A stretch of DNA of 37,533 bases from Candidatus Caccovicinus merdipullorum (GTDB lineage: Bacteria; Bacillota; Clostridia; Lachnospirales; Lachnospiraceae): contig DVKS01000195.1 of the NCBI GenBank assembly GCA_018715905.1, positions 1 through 37,533 of the forward strand. Reading direction: 5' to 3'. The translations under genes were made by a program, and so were the position numbers. Shown here piece by piece: positions 23,314 through 31,376 of this stretch. The notes under the pieces were generated by a model. The model made no database searches and had not been told where the DNA came from. It saw only the letters and a list, made by a program, of their open reading frames with translations. How positions within the stretch are numbered: position 1 is the first letter of the stretch; the number at the start of each line of letters is the position of its first letter.

Positions 23314-23686
23314 ATGAAGAAGTATATTTTTGTATTCACAATCATGGTTATGATTTTTTTTGCCTGCGAATGAGTACACAGAGGGGCTTCCTGTTGCGCC
23401 TGGTACGGTTGCATGGGCTGCACTTGATACAGAACATGAGAATTGCAATATCAACCTTACCGGCATTAGCGAAAACAACTATAATGAGTATATGGAGCTT
23501 TTGAACCAAGAAGGCTTTTCTGTAATTGAAAATGTGTCAGAGGAAATCGGGGGAGAAAACTATGTTTCTATCGGAACAATTTTATCAAACAACGAAAAGT
23601 GGTTAAGTATCAGTTACATACCAGATAGTCTAACTATCTACATTTCCTTTGACAATAACGAAAGAATTGTCAAAACGTTTGACTGA
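23314..23686 (+). pseudogene. secreted/lipoprotein-like gene with a homopolymer frameshift
   Basis: A good ribosome site (AGGAGG) and ATG open a signal-like MKKYIFVFTIMVMIFF, but the frame stops after 19 residues. A run of eight T (23354-23361) lies just before the stop. With seven T the frame joins the 108-aa track ORF to give ...MIFLPANEYTEGLPVAPGTV..., a protein of about 124 residues ending at 23686. This could be a real mutation, a slippery site used for phase variation or frameshifting, or a sequence error in the homopolymer. The product would be exported and acts with the PadR/HAAS pair by position; no family is recognised. Confidence 0.68.
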
Positions 23687-23797
23687 GAGCTTAGGAAAAG
23701 GATTTTCCCGGTTGCCAAAATCCTATTGCCTGGATTACTAAGGTATGCGGGCAAATCTCCGCTGCGGGAAGAACCAGCGGCGGGCAGCGGACTTTCC

Positions 23798-23837
23798 GGA
23801 AAAAACTTATAATTTTTCATTTTTTCCATGCTATTCT
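23798..23837 (+). promoter_or_regulatory. GGAAAAAACTT-type promoter upstream of 23,906
   Basis: GGAAAAAACTT (23798-23808) is followed after 23 bases by the extended -10 TGCTATTCT (TATTCT at 23832-23837). The same box, spacing and following ATACAAAGA are found at 28021-28060. The -35 (TTATAA, 19-base spacing) is poor, which suggests activator dependence. Confidence 0.6.
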
Positions 23838-23905
23838 GAAGATACAAAGAAATCAAATCAGTTCACCGAAACGAAATATTTCGAGAAAAAACAGGAGGCA
23901 GGAAG

Positions 23906-24475
23906 ATGACAAATTTAACGTATACTTATACAATAAAAGAAGGAAAGTCTGTGGAGGAATTCATCTCCATGGTGGATATCTTTTTACAGAGCAGCGAAAA
24001 CATGGAGACGCAGCGGGTTCCCGTAGAAGGAGAAGTTCATAATGCTCTCCAGGCCAGAGTGAAGAATGGAAAACTAAAGCAGGTAATCGGCATGGACAAG
24101 GCCATTACCCTGCGCTTTCTGGAAAGTTTTGGCGAAGGACATTCTGTATGTATCCAGATCGGCGACGCGAAATGGATGGACAAGGGAATTGTGATGACCG
24201 TTTCTATGTTCGTACTGTGGCCTCTGACGGTAACCTCCGGGGTCGGTATTTACAGGCAGAAGCAGCTTCCGGCAAAGATTAAGAAGGCGGCGGATACTTA
24301 TTTCGAGACGAAAGCTTTAGTCTGGAAGGAAAAGGGAATGGCTGCGAAGGCAGCCCAATGTGCCGGCGATGCCCTGAGAAACGCCAGTGACGCAGCGGAA
24401 CAGTTTGTCAACAGTTCAGCCGGGCAAAAGATCGGCTGTTATATCGCCAGGAATTTGTGGAGAGTATTTCGATAG
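23906..24475 (+). CDS. hypothetical membrane-associated protein
   Basis: This protein (189 aa) has a beta-rich N-terminal half (NLTYTYTIKEGKSVEEFISM, LKQVIGMDKAITLRFLESFG), one membrane helix near 110-125 (IVMTVSMFVLWPLTVTSGVGIY) and a helical Ala-rich tail. I do not recognise a family. It has its own promoter and is followed 15 bases later by an ADP-ribosylglycohydrolase gene, so they form one transcript. A possible role is to bring that enzyme to the membrane; this is a guess. Confidence 0.68.
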   Translation: MTNLTYTYTIKEGKSVEEFISMVDIFLQSSENMETQRVPVEGEVHNALQARVKNGKLKQVIGMDKAITLRFLESFGEGHSVCIQIGDAKWMDKGIVMTVSMFVLWPLTVTSGVGIYRQKQLPAKIKKAADTYFETKALVWKEKGMAAKAAQCAGDALRNASDAAEQFVNSSAGQKIGCYIARNLWRVFR

Positions 24476-24490
24476 AAGGAGGATGAACAG

Positions 24491-25573
24491 ATGACCACAA
24501 AAGATATCACAGAGCAGACAAGAGATCGAATTCGCGGCTGTCTGATCGGCGGCGCAGTGGGCGATGCCCTGGGTTATCCGGTGGAATTTTTGTCCTACAG
24601 CCAGATCATTCATTCTTTTGGGGAAAAAGGGATAACAGAGTATGTTCTGGATGTTCAGGAAGGAAAGGCAGTTATTTCGGATGACACGCAGATGACCCTG
24701 TTTACGGCGGAGGGATTGTTAAACAGCGCGGGCAAGAAAAAGGAGGAAATTCCTTATGAAGTTTATCGGTCTTATCTGAACTGGTACCAGACGCAGAGGG
24801 GCAGGCGGAAGCCGGAGATGGGAAAAGGAAAGGCCGGGGCAGGCAATCCCGGCAGAGACAATTCCCGGCTGATGGAAATTCCGGAATTATATGTGTGCAG
24901 GGCGCCGGGGAATACTTGCCTGAGCGCGCTTTCCTCCGGCCGCATGGGGGATATGGAAGAATCCATCAACATGAGCAAGGGCTGCGGAGGCATTATGCGG
25001 GCAGCTCCGGCGGCCATTTACCGCAAGCCGGATGAGACCTTTACCAGGAAGGAAATTGATCTGCTGGGAGCCCGGCTGGCGGCGATTACCCACGGCCATC
25101 CTCTGGGGTATATTCCGGCGGCGGTACTTGTACATATTGTGAACATTGGCGTGTACGGCGGCAGCCAGCCGGGAATGGGACTGGCGGATGCGGTGAAAGA
25201 GGCCGTGGAGACAGCCCGGGAGCTGTTTCCGGAAATCGGATTTATGCCGAAGCTGGCTGCCCTTGTGGACCGAGCTGCAAAGCTTGCGGGAAATGAAAAG
25301 GAAGACATTGAAAATATCCGTGAACTGGGCGAAGGATGGGTGGCCGAGGAAACTCTGGCCATTGCCGTTTACTGCAGTATCCGGTATTGCGATAATTTTT
25401 CTAAAGGGGTGGCTGCGGCAGTAAATCACAGCGGGGATAGCGATTCGACGGGAGCAGTCACCGGGAATATTCTGGGCGCGTGGCTTGGACTTGAAGGAAT
25501 CGAGGAGAAATGGCTGAGAGATCTGGAACTGCGGGAGCTGATTTTAACCATGGCAGACAGCCTTTGCACCTGA
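24491..25573 (+). CDS. ADP-ribosylglycohydrolase family protein
   Basis: This 360-aa protein belongs to the DraG/ARH family, which removes ADP-ribose from modified proteins or nucleic acids, or hydrolyses related compounds. Diagnostic metal-binding segments are present: RIRGCLIGGAVGDALGYPVEF (13-33), ISDDTQMTLF (62-71), SKGCGGIMRAAPAAI (about 160) and NHSGDSDSTGAVTGNILGA (about 308-326). Length matches the family. An extra Gly/Lys-rich insert (RKPEMGKGKAGAGNPGR) lies at about 103-119. The Rbs AGGAGG is eight bases before the ATG. In this cluster it joins an NADAR protein, pointing to ADP-ribose chemistry; the natural substrate is not known. Confidence 0.92.
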   Translation: MTTKDITEQTRDRIRGCLIGGAVGDALGYPVEFLSYSQIIHSFGEKGITEYVLDVQEGKAVISDDTQMTLFTAEGLLNSAGKKKEEIPYEVYRSYLNWYQTQRGRRKPEMGKGKAGAGNPGRDNSRLMEIPELYVCRAPGNTCLSALSSGRMGDMEESINMSKGCGGIMRAAPAAIYRKPDETFTRKEIDLLGARLAAITHGHPLGYIPAAVLVHIVNIGVYGGSQPGMGLADAVKEAVETARELFPEIGFMPKLAALVDRAAKLAGNEKEDIENIRELGEGWVAEETLAIAVYCSIRYCDNFSKGVAAAVNHSGDSDSTGAVTGNILGAWLGLEGIEEKWLRDLELRELILTMADSLCT

Positions 25574-25631
25574 GAAGATCAGACGGATAGGCGGGAATTT
25601 GACAGAAGGAGAGAGTTGAGGAGGCGGAGCC

Positions 25632-26840
25632 ATGAAGCTGACCATTCATTTGGAAAAGCCGGGCTGCGGGGACGGGATGTATGAGATTCGCGCCAGGGGA
25701 TATCTGGCGGCAGAATTATTCTGGAGTAATGAAAAGGGAATTCTGGAAGAATATACTGCTTTTGCCTGTATCCCTTTGGGACTGGACGGAGAGGGAGTTT
25801 TCCGTTTTCAGGGCGGACGGGGGATTCCGCCGGAAGCTTCCTCGGTGACCGTCCGGGCGGTGGACGGCAGCCTGAAGAAATGGGAGGAGGCAAGCGCCAT
25901 CATTCCCATGGATTTTCGCAGTCCTTTGCAGGATGCGGAACAGAAGATCTGTGTCATGAGCGACCTCCATCTTTCCCGCCGGGCCGGGCGCCTGAAATGG
26001 GTGCTTAGACAGGGAAAGAAAGCGGATCTGGTGCTTTTGCTGGGAGATCTGGTAAATGACGGGCTGCCGGAGCAGTTTCGGCTGTTTTCCCGGTGCCTGG
26101 AGGAAGCGCTGCCGGATGTGCCGGTGCTGGCAGTGCCGGGAAATCACGATTTCCCCAGAAATCCTCTGCCCTTAGCTGGGGAGAAAAGAGGAGATTTTCG
26201 CGGGGTGTTTCAGCAGATGGCAGAAAGGGCAGGAAACCTTGGGATTCAGCTTAAGGCAGATCCCAGAGGCGGTTTCTGCGCCCGGGCAGGCAGGATCCAG
26301 GTGATCGGGCTTTATGGGGCATCCAACTGGCGCAGGCTGCGCCTGGAAAAAGATGGGCAGCTGGCGTTCTTGGAAAAGGAACTGGGGGAAAAGCAGGGGG
26401 AGGAGCCGGAAGAAAAGCTGGGAGAAAAACCAGAAGAAAAGCCATTCCTGCGCCTGATTCTCTGTCACGCGCCCCTGCTTGACCATAATCCCCAGCGGAG
26501 AAAGGGACAGTCTCAGCCTTACCTGGGCGGGGACCGTGCTTTGCAGAAATTGCTGGATGGCCAGGAGAACTTTCTGTTTCTTTCCGGGCACACCCACTTG
26601 TCCCCAAACCTGTATCAGGGAACCGTGGAGATTCTGCCGGGAAACCGGATTTATGCCAATGTGGGGAGTACCTGTCCCTGCGAGATGAAAGGGGAGGAGC
26701 CGCTGACTCTTAAGGAGTGGAGAGAGCCGGTGATGACAGAGCTGATCCTTGGGAGAAAAACTGCTTCGATCATTTCTCGGTCCCTGGTGACAGGAAAAGC
26801 GTTTCCCAGAGGATATTACCGTTTTAACCTTTTTTCATGA
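25632..26840 (+). CDS. calcineurin-like metallophosphoesterase
   Basis: This 402-aa enzyme has about 95 N-terminal residues of beta-rich unknown sequence, then the phosphoesterase core: MSDLHLS (about 109-115), LLLGDLVNDG (about 136-145), VPGNHDF (about 171-177), LCHAPLLDHN (about 278) and LSGHTHLSPN (about 318). These give the two-metal site used to cut phosphomono- or diesters. A Glu/Lys-rich repeat (EEPEEKLGEKPEEKP) lies in a loop near 255-270. Substrates of the family range from proteins to nucleic acids and cyclic nucleotides. Here the neighbourhood hints at nucleotides or RNA ends, but that is inference. Confidence 0.88.
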   Translation: MKLTIHLEKPGCGDGMYEIRARGYLAAELFWSNEKGILEEYTAFACIPLGLDGEGVFRFQGGRGIPPEASSVTVRAVDGSLKKWEEASAIIPMDFRSPLQDAEQKICVMSDLHLSRRAGRLKWVLRQGKKADLVLLLGDLVNDGLPEQFRLFSRCLEEALPDVPVLAVPGNHDFPRNPLPLAGEKRGDFRGVFQQMAERAGNLGIQLKADPRGGFCARAGRIQVIGLYGASNWRRLRLEKDGQLAFLEKELGEKQGEEPEEKLGEKPEEKPFLRLILCHAPLLDHNPQRRKGQSQPYLGGDRALQKLLDGQENFLFLSGHTHLSPNLYQGTVEILPGNRIYANVGSTCPCEMKGEEPLTLKEWREPVMTELILGRKTASIISRSLVTGKAFPRGYYRFNLFS

Positions 26841-26893
26841 GGGATGTTCTGGCACATTCAATGGGCAGAAGGAAGGCCTGTAGGAATAAGGGC

Positions 26894-26922
26894 TGGAAAA
26901 AGAGGGGGACAGAAGATATAAT
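26894..26922 (+). promoter_or_regulatory. candidate promoter of the EcsC gene
   Basis: TGGAAA (26894-26899) and TATAAT (26917-26922) are 17 bases apart in the 130-base gap before the EcsC gene. The -35 is weak. The GGAAAAA here resembles the box of the shared promoters but sits at a different distance from the -10, so it was not grouped with them. Confidence 0.5.
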
Positions 26923-26978
26923 GGTGGCATCATTATAAGTCAGTATAGAAGACTACGGAAAGGCGGGAGATTGTGGTC

Positions 26979-27941
26979 ATGATGCAATCAAAGCATGGGA
27001 AATATGAGACAGCCATCGATAAGGAATTAAAGCTCATCCACCGGCAGGAGGAATCTCTGCGGCGGGCAGCGATGAAGGGGAAAACGCCCCAGTGGAAAAC
27101 GGCTCTTGAGGAAAAAGTGCCCGGTTCCATTTACGAAAACCTTCAAAAGGCATTCCGGAAGGCCTTTGCCATTGTCTTTGAAAAGGGGACAGGCTTGATT
27201 GAGAAAACTTATAACCGGGAATCTCTTGAGGAGGACTGCCAGGTTCGGGAGTTCGCCTTTCAGGTGAAGGCAAACCGGAAAACCTTAAAAAAAGCCAGAA
27301 AGGATGCCCGGGCCGGCAATCTGCGCAATCTGGCCATTACCAGCGCGGAAGGGATCGGCCTTGGGGTTCTGGGCATCGGCCTGCCGGACATCGTCATGTT
27401 TGTGGGCGTCCTGCTGAAAGGAATTTACGAGACGGCTCTCCAGTATGGCTATGCATACGATTCGGATCAAGAGCGCTGCTTCATCCTGAAGCTGATGGAG
27501 ACGGCAGTGCTTAAGGGAGAGGACTGGGAGGAAGGAAACCGGGAGATCGACCGATATATTGAATCTTCCGCTGTGGAATGCGCCGTAGAAGAAGAGTCTG
27601 GGACGGAAGAATCTGGAGAGGCAGAGCCAGGGGCGGAAGAATCCGGGGAGGAAGAGTTCGAAGCGGAAGGGCCCGGGGAGCAGCAGCAATCGGAGGCATG
27701 GGAGAAGGACCTGAAGGAGCGGGTAAAGGAGCAGACCGGCCGGACGGCCGATGCCTTTGCCATGGACATGGTGCTTCTGAAATTTATCCAGGGCCTGCCT
27801 GTGGTAGGAATCCTGGGCGGCGCAGGGAATCCTCTGTACTATAATAAGGTGATTAAGTATGCGGAATTAAAGTACAGGAAGAGGTATCTGCTTAAGCTTC
27901 GGGAAAAATTCCGCAGTCAACAGGATGCAGGGAAAAGATGA
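26979..27941 (+). CDS. EcsC family protein
   Basis: This 320-aa protein matches EcsC, a family of membrane-associated proteins of unsettled function. The recognisable core is ITSAEGIGLGVLGIGLPDIVMFVGVLLKGIYETALQYGYAYDSDQERCFILKLMETA, with a hydrophobic hairpin, and a second hydrophobic stretch near the end (LLKFIQGLPVVGILGGAGNPLYYNKVIKYA). Between them sits an acidic Glu/Gly/Ser repeat (EESGEAEPGAEESGEEEFEAE), probably a disordered insert that can expand. GGGAG nine bases before the ATG at 26979 replaces the track's GTG. A terminator follows the gene. Confidence 0.83.
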   Translation: MMQSKHGKYETAIDKELKLIHRQEESLRRAAMKGKTPQWKTALEEKVPGSIYENLQKAFRKAFAIVFEKGTGLIEKTYNRESLEEDCQVREFAFQVKANRKTLKKARKDARAGNLRNLAITSAEGIGLGVLGIGLPDIVMFVGVLLKGIYETALQYGYAYDSDQERCFILKLMETAVLKGEDWEEGNREIDRYIESSAVECAVEEESGTEESGEAEPGAEESGEEEFEAEGPGEQQQSEAWEKDLKERVKEQTGRTADAFAMDMVLLKFIQGLPVVGILGGAGNPLYYNKVIKYAELKYRKRYLLKLREKFRSQQDAGKR

Positions 27942-27965
27942 TTTATTGGAAACCTTCATGAGTCG

Positions 27966-28006
27966 GCAGCCGGTGTTTGCGTGACAGCATTCCGGCTGCT
28001 TTTTTC
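27966..28006 (+). terminator. terminator after the EcsC gene
   Basis: GCAGCCGG / CCGGCTGC arms separated by 18 bases are followed directly by TTTTTT, a standard intrinsic terminator. Confidence 0.85.
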
Positions 28007-28020
28007 TATATCACCAGGGC

Positions 28021-28060
28021 GGAAAAAACTTGAAGTTTTTTCATGACGCTGTGTTATCCT
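28021..28060 (+). promoter_or_regulatory. GGAAAAAACTT-type promoter upstream of 28,149
   Basis: GGAAAAAACTT (28021-28031) is followed after 23 bases by the extended -10 TGTTATCCT (TATCCT at 28055-28060). It has the same layout as the promoter at 23798-23837, including the downstream ATACAAAGA. It should drive the long repair operon from 28,149 to 34,514. Confidence 0.62.
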
Positions 28061-28083
28061 GAGAATACAAAGAGATTACAACA

Positions 28084-28110
28084 CCGCCTATCCGGCGGCA
28101 GAACTTTCAG
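28084..28110 (-). repeat. partial REP-like repeat in the operon leader
   Basis: Read on the minus strand, CTGAAAGTTCTGCCGCCGGATAGGCGG matches the CTGAAAGTCCGCCGCCGGATAGGCGGC part of the repeats at 22,226 and 32,190. It forms a GC-rich hairpin between the promoter and the ribosome site of the gene at 28,149, so it may affect translation or mRNA stability. Confidence 0.65.
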
Positions 28111-28148
28111 AGAAAACGGATACACGAAAAAAGGAAGGAGAGGCAGTC

Positions 28149-28874
28149 ATGAAAAAGCAGGATAAGATCATTCCGATGAACGATATTTTTGATGAGAACG
28201 AAGCGGTAAAATACATGAAGTCCTATATGTTTATCAAAGGGTTTGCCTTTGGAAAAGGGCTGAGGCAGACCATCCTTTCCCTGGCAGTAGCCAGAAGGCT
28301 TCATGAGGGGCAGTACCGGAAGGATGGAACGCCTTATATTTCCCATCCGCTGAAGGTATGTACCACGCTGATTAGCTACGGAATCGAGGATGACGTGACC
28401 TTATCTGCGGCGCTTCTCCATGATGTTTTGGAGGACTGCAAGGAAAAGCTTCCCCTGGAGGGGAGCGAGCTGGTGCTGGAATACGGACTGGATCAGGAGA
28501 TTCTGGAGATTATCCGGCTTTTGACCAAGGAATCAGGGCTTGATGATTACGAATTAAGCGTCTATTTTAAACGAATCGAGGAAAATCCCAAGGCGGCTCT
28601 CATCAAGCTGGCGGACCGGCTTCACAACAGCAGCACCTTGTATACTTTTTCCAATGAACGGATGAAGAAGTATCTGCGGGAGACAAAGAAATTTATGATT
28701 CCCATGGCTTCCTATTGCAAGAAATATTATCCGGAATATAATAACGCATTCTGCATTTTGAAGAATAATATTGAGATGCTTAATTCGACCATGATGGTGA
28801 TGCTGGAGAAACTGGAGGAAGGAGCAAAGGGAAAAAGAGAGGAGGAGAATGAATATGGAAGAGCGGTACTATGA
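28149..28874 (+). CDS. HD-domain (p)ppGpp hydrolase-like protein
   Basis: This 241-aa protein is a single HD domain of the RelA/SpoT/MESH1 type. It shows YRKDGTPYISHPLKVCTTL, AALLHDVLEDC with the HD..ED motif used for manganese-dependent hydrolysis, and ALIKLADRLHNSSTLYTF. No synthetase, TGS or ACT domain is attached, so it resembles small alarmone hydrolases. Such enzymes remove the 3'-pyrophosphate from (p)ppGpp, and relatives act on other nucleotides. It opens the operon of NAD and RNA repair genes. Whether it truly cleaves (p)ppGpp here is not shown by sequence. Confidence 0.85.
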   Translation: MKKQDKIIPMNDIFDENEAVKYMKSYMFIKGFAFGKGLRQTILSLAVARRLHEGQYRKDGTPYISHPLKVCTTLISYGIEDDVTLSAALLHDVLEDCKEKLPLEGSELVLEYGLDQEILEIIRLLTKESGLDDYELSVYFKRIEENPKAALIKLADRLHNSSTLYTFSNERMKKYLRETKKFMIPMASYCKKYYPEYNNAFCILKNNIEMLNSTMMVMLEKLEEGAKGKREEENEYGRAVL

Positions 28875-29550
28875 ACGGATGGCGGCGGCTTATCTCCGGG
28901 GCGTGGCGGCTGCGAAAGACATAAGAGTCCCGGAGAAGACGGCAGCGCTTTTTGCCGGGAAATGGGAAGAGATGACTGGAGAGGATGTAAAAAAACTTCT
29001 TCTTGCGGGGCAGAGTCTGGGAATTCGCCTTCACTATTTTAAACGCTCCTCCGGAGAGCTGCCCCGGGTGAAGCGTACCCTGGGGATTCTGCGGGGGCTT
29101 TCGTTTCAAAGCCTCCTGGACATGGGAAGCGGAAGAGGCGTATTCCTGATTCCTTTTCTGGAAGCCTTCCCGGGGATCCGAACGCTTTCTCTGGATCTTC
29201 TCCCAGGCCGGGCGGAATTTCTGCAGACCCTGTCCGCAGGGGGAATTTCCAATCTTACCGCCATTCAGGGCGATATCTGCAAAGAAGAAATTCCGGAAAA
29301 TGCCTTTGACATCGTTACTCTTCTGGAGGTGCTTGAGCATATCCCAAACGCAGAACTGGCCGTGAAGCGGGCGGTGGAGATTGCCGCAAAATACGTGATT
29401 GTCTCCGTTCCTTCAAAGCCGGACGATAATCCGGAGCACATCCATCTGCTGACGAAGCCGGTGCTGACGAAGATGTTTACCGAGGCCGGATGCAAAAAGC
29501 TCCATTTTGACGGGGTAAACGGACATTTGATTCTTTTGGCGGCAGTGTGA
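28855..29550 (+). CDS. class I SAM-dependent methyltransferase
   Basis: This 231-aa methyltransferase has motif I LLDMGSGRGVFLIPF (about 88-102), an acidic ribose-binding residue in LSLDLLPGRAEF, TAIQGDICKEE, and the DIVTLLEVLEHIPNAEL loop typical of Methyltransf_11-like enzymes. About 85 residues of helical N-terminus precede it. The start may be ATG 28849 or 28855; AGGAGG spacing favours the latter. It overlaps the end of the upstream gene. Beside RNA repair genes it could modify RNA, and it carries EVLEHI and EHIH reminiscent of Hen1, but the full Hen1 metal motif is not convincing. The substrate is unknown. Confidence 0.8.
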   Translation: MEERYYERMAAAYLRGVAAAKDIRVPEKTAALFAGKWEEMTGEDVKKLLLAGQSLGIRLHYFKRSSGELPRVKRTLGILRGLSFQSLLDMGSGRGVFLIPFLEAFPGIRTLSLDLLPGRAEFLQTLSAGGISNLTAIQGDICKEEIPENAFDIVTLLEVLEHIPNAELAVKRAVEIAAKYVIVSVPSKPDDNPEHIHLLTKPVLTKMFTEAGCKKLHFDGVNGHLILLAAV

Positions 29551-29582
29551 GCCAGCCGACAAGGAGAAAGGAGTCATATCGA

Positions 29583-30692
29583 ATGACAGGGAATGAACAT
29601 AAATTTGACAGGCCTTGCGTGGTGGTAATGGGAGGGTCCTTCAATCCGCCGACCATTGCCCATCTGCGGCTGATGCTGGCTGCCGTGGAGGCGGTAGGGG
29701 CTCAAAAAGGCATTTTTGTCCCCTCCAATGACGCTTATGTCAGGAAGAAGATGAAACGTCAGCATCTGGAGCGGGAGACCATCCCGGAGCAGCTCCGCCT
29801 GGAGATGCTGGAAGTGATGTGCGGCGAAGACAGCCGTCTGACCGCGGAACCTTGTGAGTATGGGCGGGATGAACGGGCGAAAACCTATGAGACCATGGAA
29901 ACCATTCAGGAGAAGTATCCCCATGCTCTTATCTATTTTGTGGCGGGAGGCGACAAGCTGAAGGTTATGTCCCGCTGGCATCGAAAGGAAGAATTTCTGG
30001 AGAAATTCCGGATCCTTGTGGTGAAGAGAGAAGACAGCAGTCCTGAGGCCATCATCGACAAAATTCCATTTCTGAACCAACATCGGGACGCCTTCGCCCT
30101 GCTTAAGGAACCCGTGGGACTGGAGGGAATCAGCTCCAGCAAGGTAAGGGATTTATTAAGGCGGGGCGATGAGAAGGGGAAAACCCTTGTCCACCCCGGG
30201 GTATGGAGGCTTTTGCTGGAGGATGGACGGCTGGAGACGGGGATCACCAGCTTCCGGGGAGATTATCATTTTCTGAGCAATTTCTATGAGTCGCCGCTGG
30301 AATATGAAGGATTACGTTATCAGAACGCGGAGGCAGCCTTCCAGGCTCAGAAATGCACGGATGACGGGGAAAAAGCAGAGTTCTGCAGTCTGGCGGCCAA
30401 TAAAGCCAAGAGACTGGGACGCCAGGTAAAGCTGAGGGAGGACTGGGAAGAGGTAAAGACCGGCCTGATGCTTCAGATTGTCCGGGCAAAATTCGCCCAG
30501 AATCCAGAACTTGCGGACGAGCTTTTGCGTACCGGGGACCGTAAGCTGATAGAGGGCAATACCTGGCATGATGTTTTCTGGGGCATGGACCTTAATACCG
30601 GCCAGGGAGAGAATCATCTGGGCCGGATCCTGATGCAGGTGCGAGAGGAGATGCGGGAGGAAAAAGCAGGGGAAAAACGCCAGGAAAAATAA
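29583..30692 (+). CDS. NMN-adenylyltransferase-like / NADAR domain fusion
   Basis: Two domains are joined in 369 aa. The N-terminal nucleotidyltransferase (about 10-215) has GSFNPPTIAHLRL (18-30) and the ISSSKVRDLL signature (183-192) of NadD/NMNAT enzymes, which make dinucleotides such as NAD. The C-terminal NADAR domain (about 224-356) has FLSNFYESPLEYEGLRYQNAEAAFQAQK, LGRQVKLREDWEEVK, LLRTGDRKLIEGNTWHDVFWG and NHLGRILMQVR. That family includes YbiA-like N-glycosidases and enzymes acting on ADP-ribosylated substrates. AAAGGAG nine bases before the ATG at 29583 sets the start. The fusion suggests coupled synthesis and clean-up of an NAD-derived or ADP-ribosyl compound. Confidence 0.9.
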   Translation: MTGNEHKFDRPCVVVMGGSFNPPTIAHLRLMLAAVEAVGAQKGIFVPSNDAYVRKKMKRQHLERETIPEQLRLEMLEVMCGEDSRLTAEPCEYGRDERAKTYETMETIQEKYPHALIYFVAGGDKLKVMSRWHRKEEFLEKFRILVVKREDSSPEAIIDKIPFLNQHRDAFALLKEPVGLEGISSSKVRDLLRRGDEKGKTLVHPGVWRLLLEDGRLETGITSFRGDYHFLSNFYESPLEYEGLRYQNAEAAFQAQKCTDDGEKAEFCSLAANKAKRLGRQVKLREDWEEVKTGLMLQIVRAKFAQNPELADELLRTGDRKLIEGNTWHDVFWGMDLNTGQGENHLGRILMQVREEMREEKAGEKRQEK

Positions 30693-30734
30693 GAGCAGCC
30701 AAAACGCGGCGGAAAGAGGAAGGAGAAGAGAAGG

Positions 30735-31376
30735 ATGAAGGAAGGAATGACGGAGCTGGTGTTTATTTTGGACAGAAGCGGTTCCATGTTCGGGCTGGAG
30801 AAGGATACGATCGGGGGATTTAATTCCATGATTCAAAAACAGAAGGAGGAGGAGGGAGAAGCTGTGGTGACTACCGTGCTGTTTGATGACCGGTATGAAT
30901 TGATTCATGACCGTTTTCCTCTTTCGGCAGTAGGGGAAATGACCAGGAAGGAGTATTTCGTAAGGGGAAGCACGGCTTTGCTGGATGCGGTGGGCAAGAC
31001 CATTGTAAAGATTCAAAACGTCCAGGAGCATTTGCCGGAGGAAGCCAGAGCGGAGAAGGTAATTACCGTGATCATTACAGATGGTCTGGAAAACAGCAGC
31101 CGGGAATACAGCCGGGAACAGATTTCCCAGATGATTACCCGGCAGAGGGCGAACGGATGGGAATTCTTATTCCTTGGCGCGAATATGGATGCAGTAGCTG
31201 AGGCGAAAAGCCTGGGAATCCAGGAAGAGAGGGCGGCCTCCTATCGGAATGACAGCCAGGGCGTCAGACGGAATTATCATGTAGTAGGAGCGGCGGTCAG
31301 CGCCATGAGGCGGCGGGAAACCGTGGGCAGGGAGTGGAAGAAGGAGATCGATGAGGATGGGGAAGAGAGAAGATAG
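30735..31376 (+). CDS. von Willebrand factor A (VWA) domain protein
   Basis: This protein (213 aa) is a single VWA domain without membrane segments. The MIDAS metal site is intact: ELVFILDRSGSMFG (7-20), a threonine in RGSTALLDAVG (about 76-86) and IITDGLENSS (about 112-121). VWA proteins mediate metal-dependent protein-protein contacts, often with AAA+ ATPases or in assembly of larger complexes. The C-terminal 40 residues are charged. AGGAGA precedes the start. The end overlaps the RNA ligase start by 26 bases, so the two are coupled. It is probably a scaffold for the repair proteins or for the AAA+ machine upstream; this is inferred. Confidence 0.88.
   Translation: MKEGMTELVFILDRSGSMFGLEKDTIGGFNSMIQKQKEEEGEAVVTTVLFDDRYELIHDRFPLSAVGEMTRKEYFVRGSTALLDAVGKTIVKIQNVQEHLPEEARAEKVITVIITDGLENSSREYSREQISQMITRQRANGWEFLFLGANMDAVAEAKSLGIQEERAASYRNDSQGVRRNYHVVGAAVSAMRRRETVGREWKKEIDEDGEERR

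Noticed and set aside
26894-26922. Membership of the EcsC promoter in the GGAAAAAACTT regulon
   Set aside because: The A-rich run is at a different distance from the -10 and the CTT end is missing.
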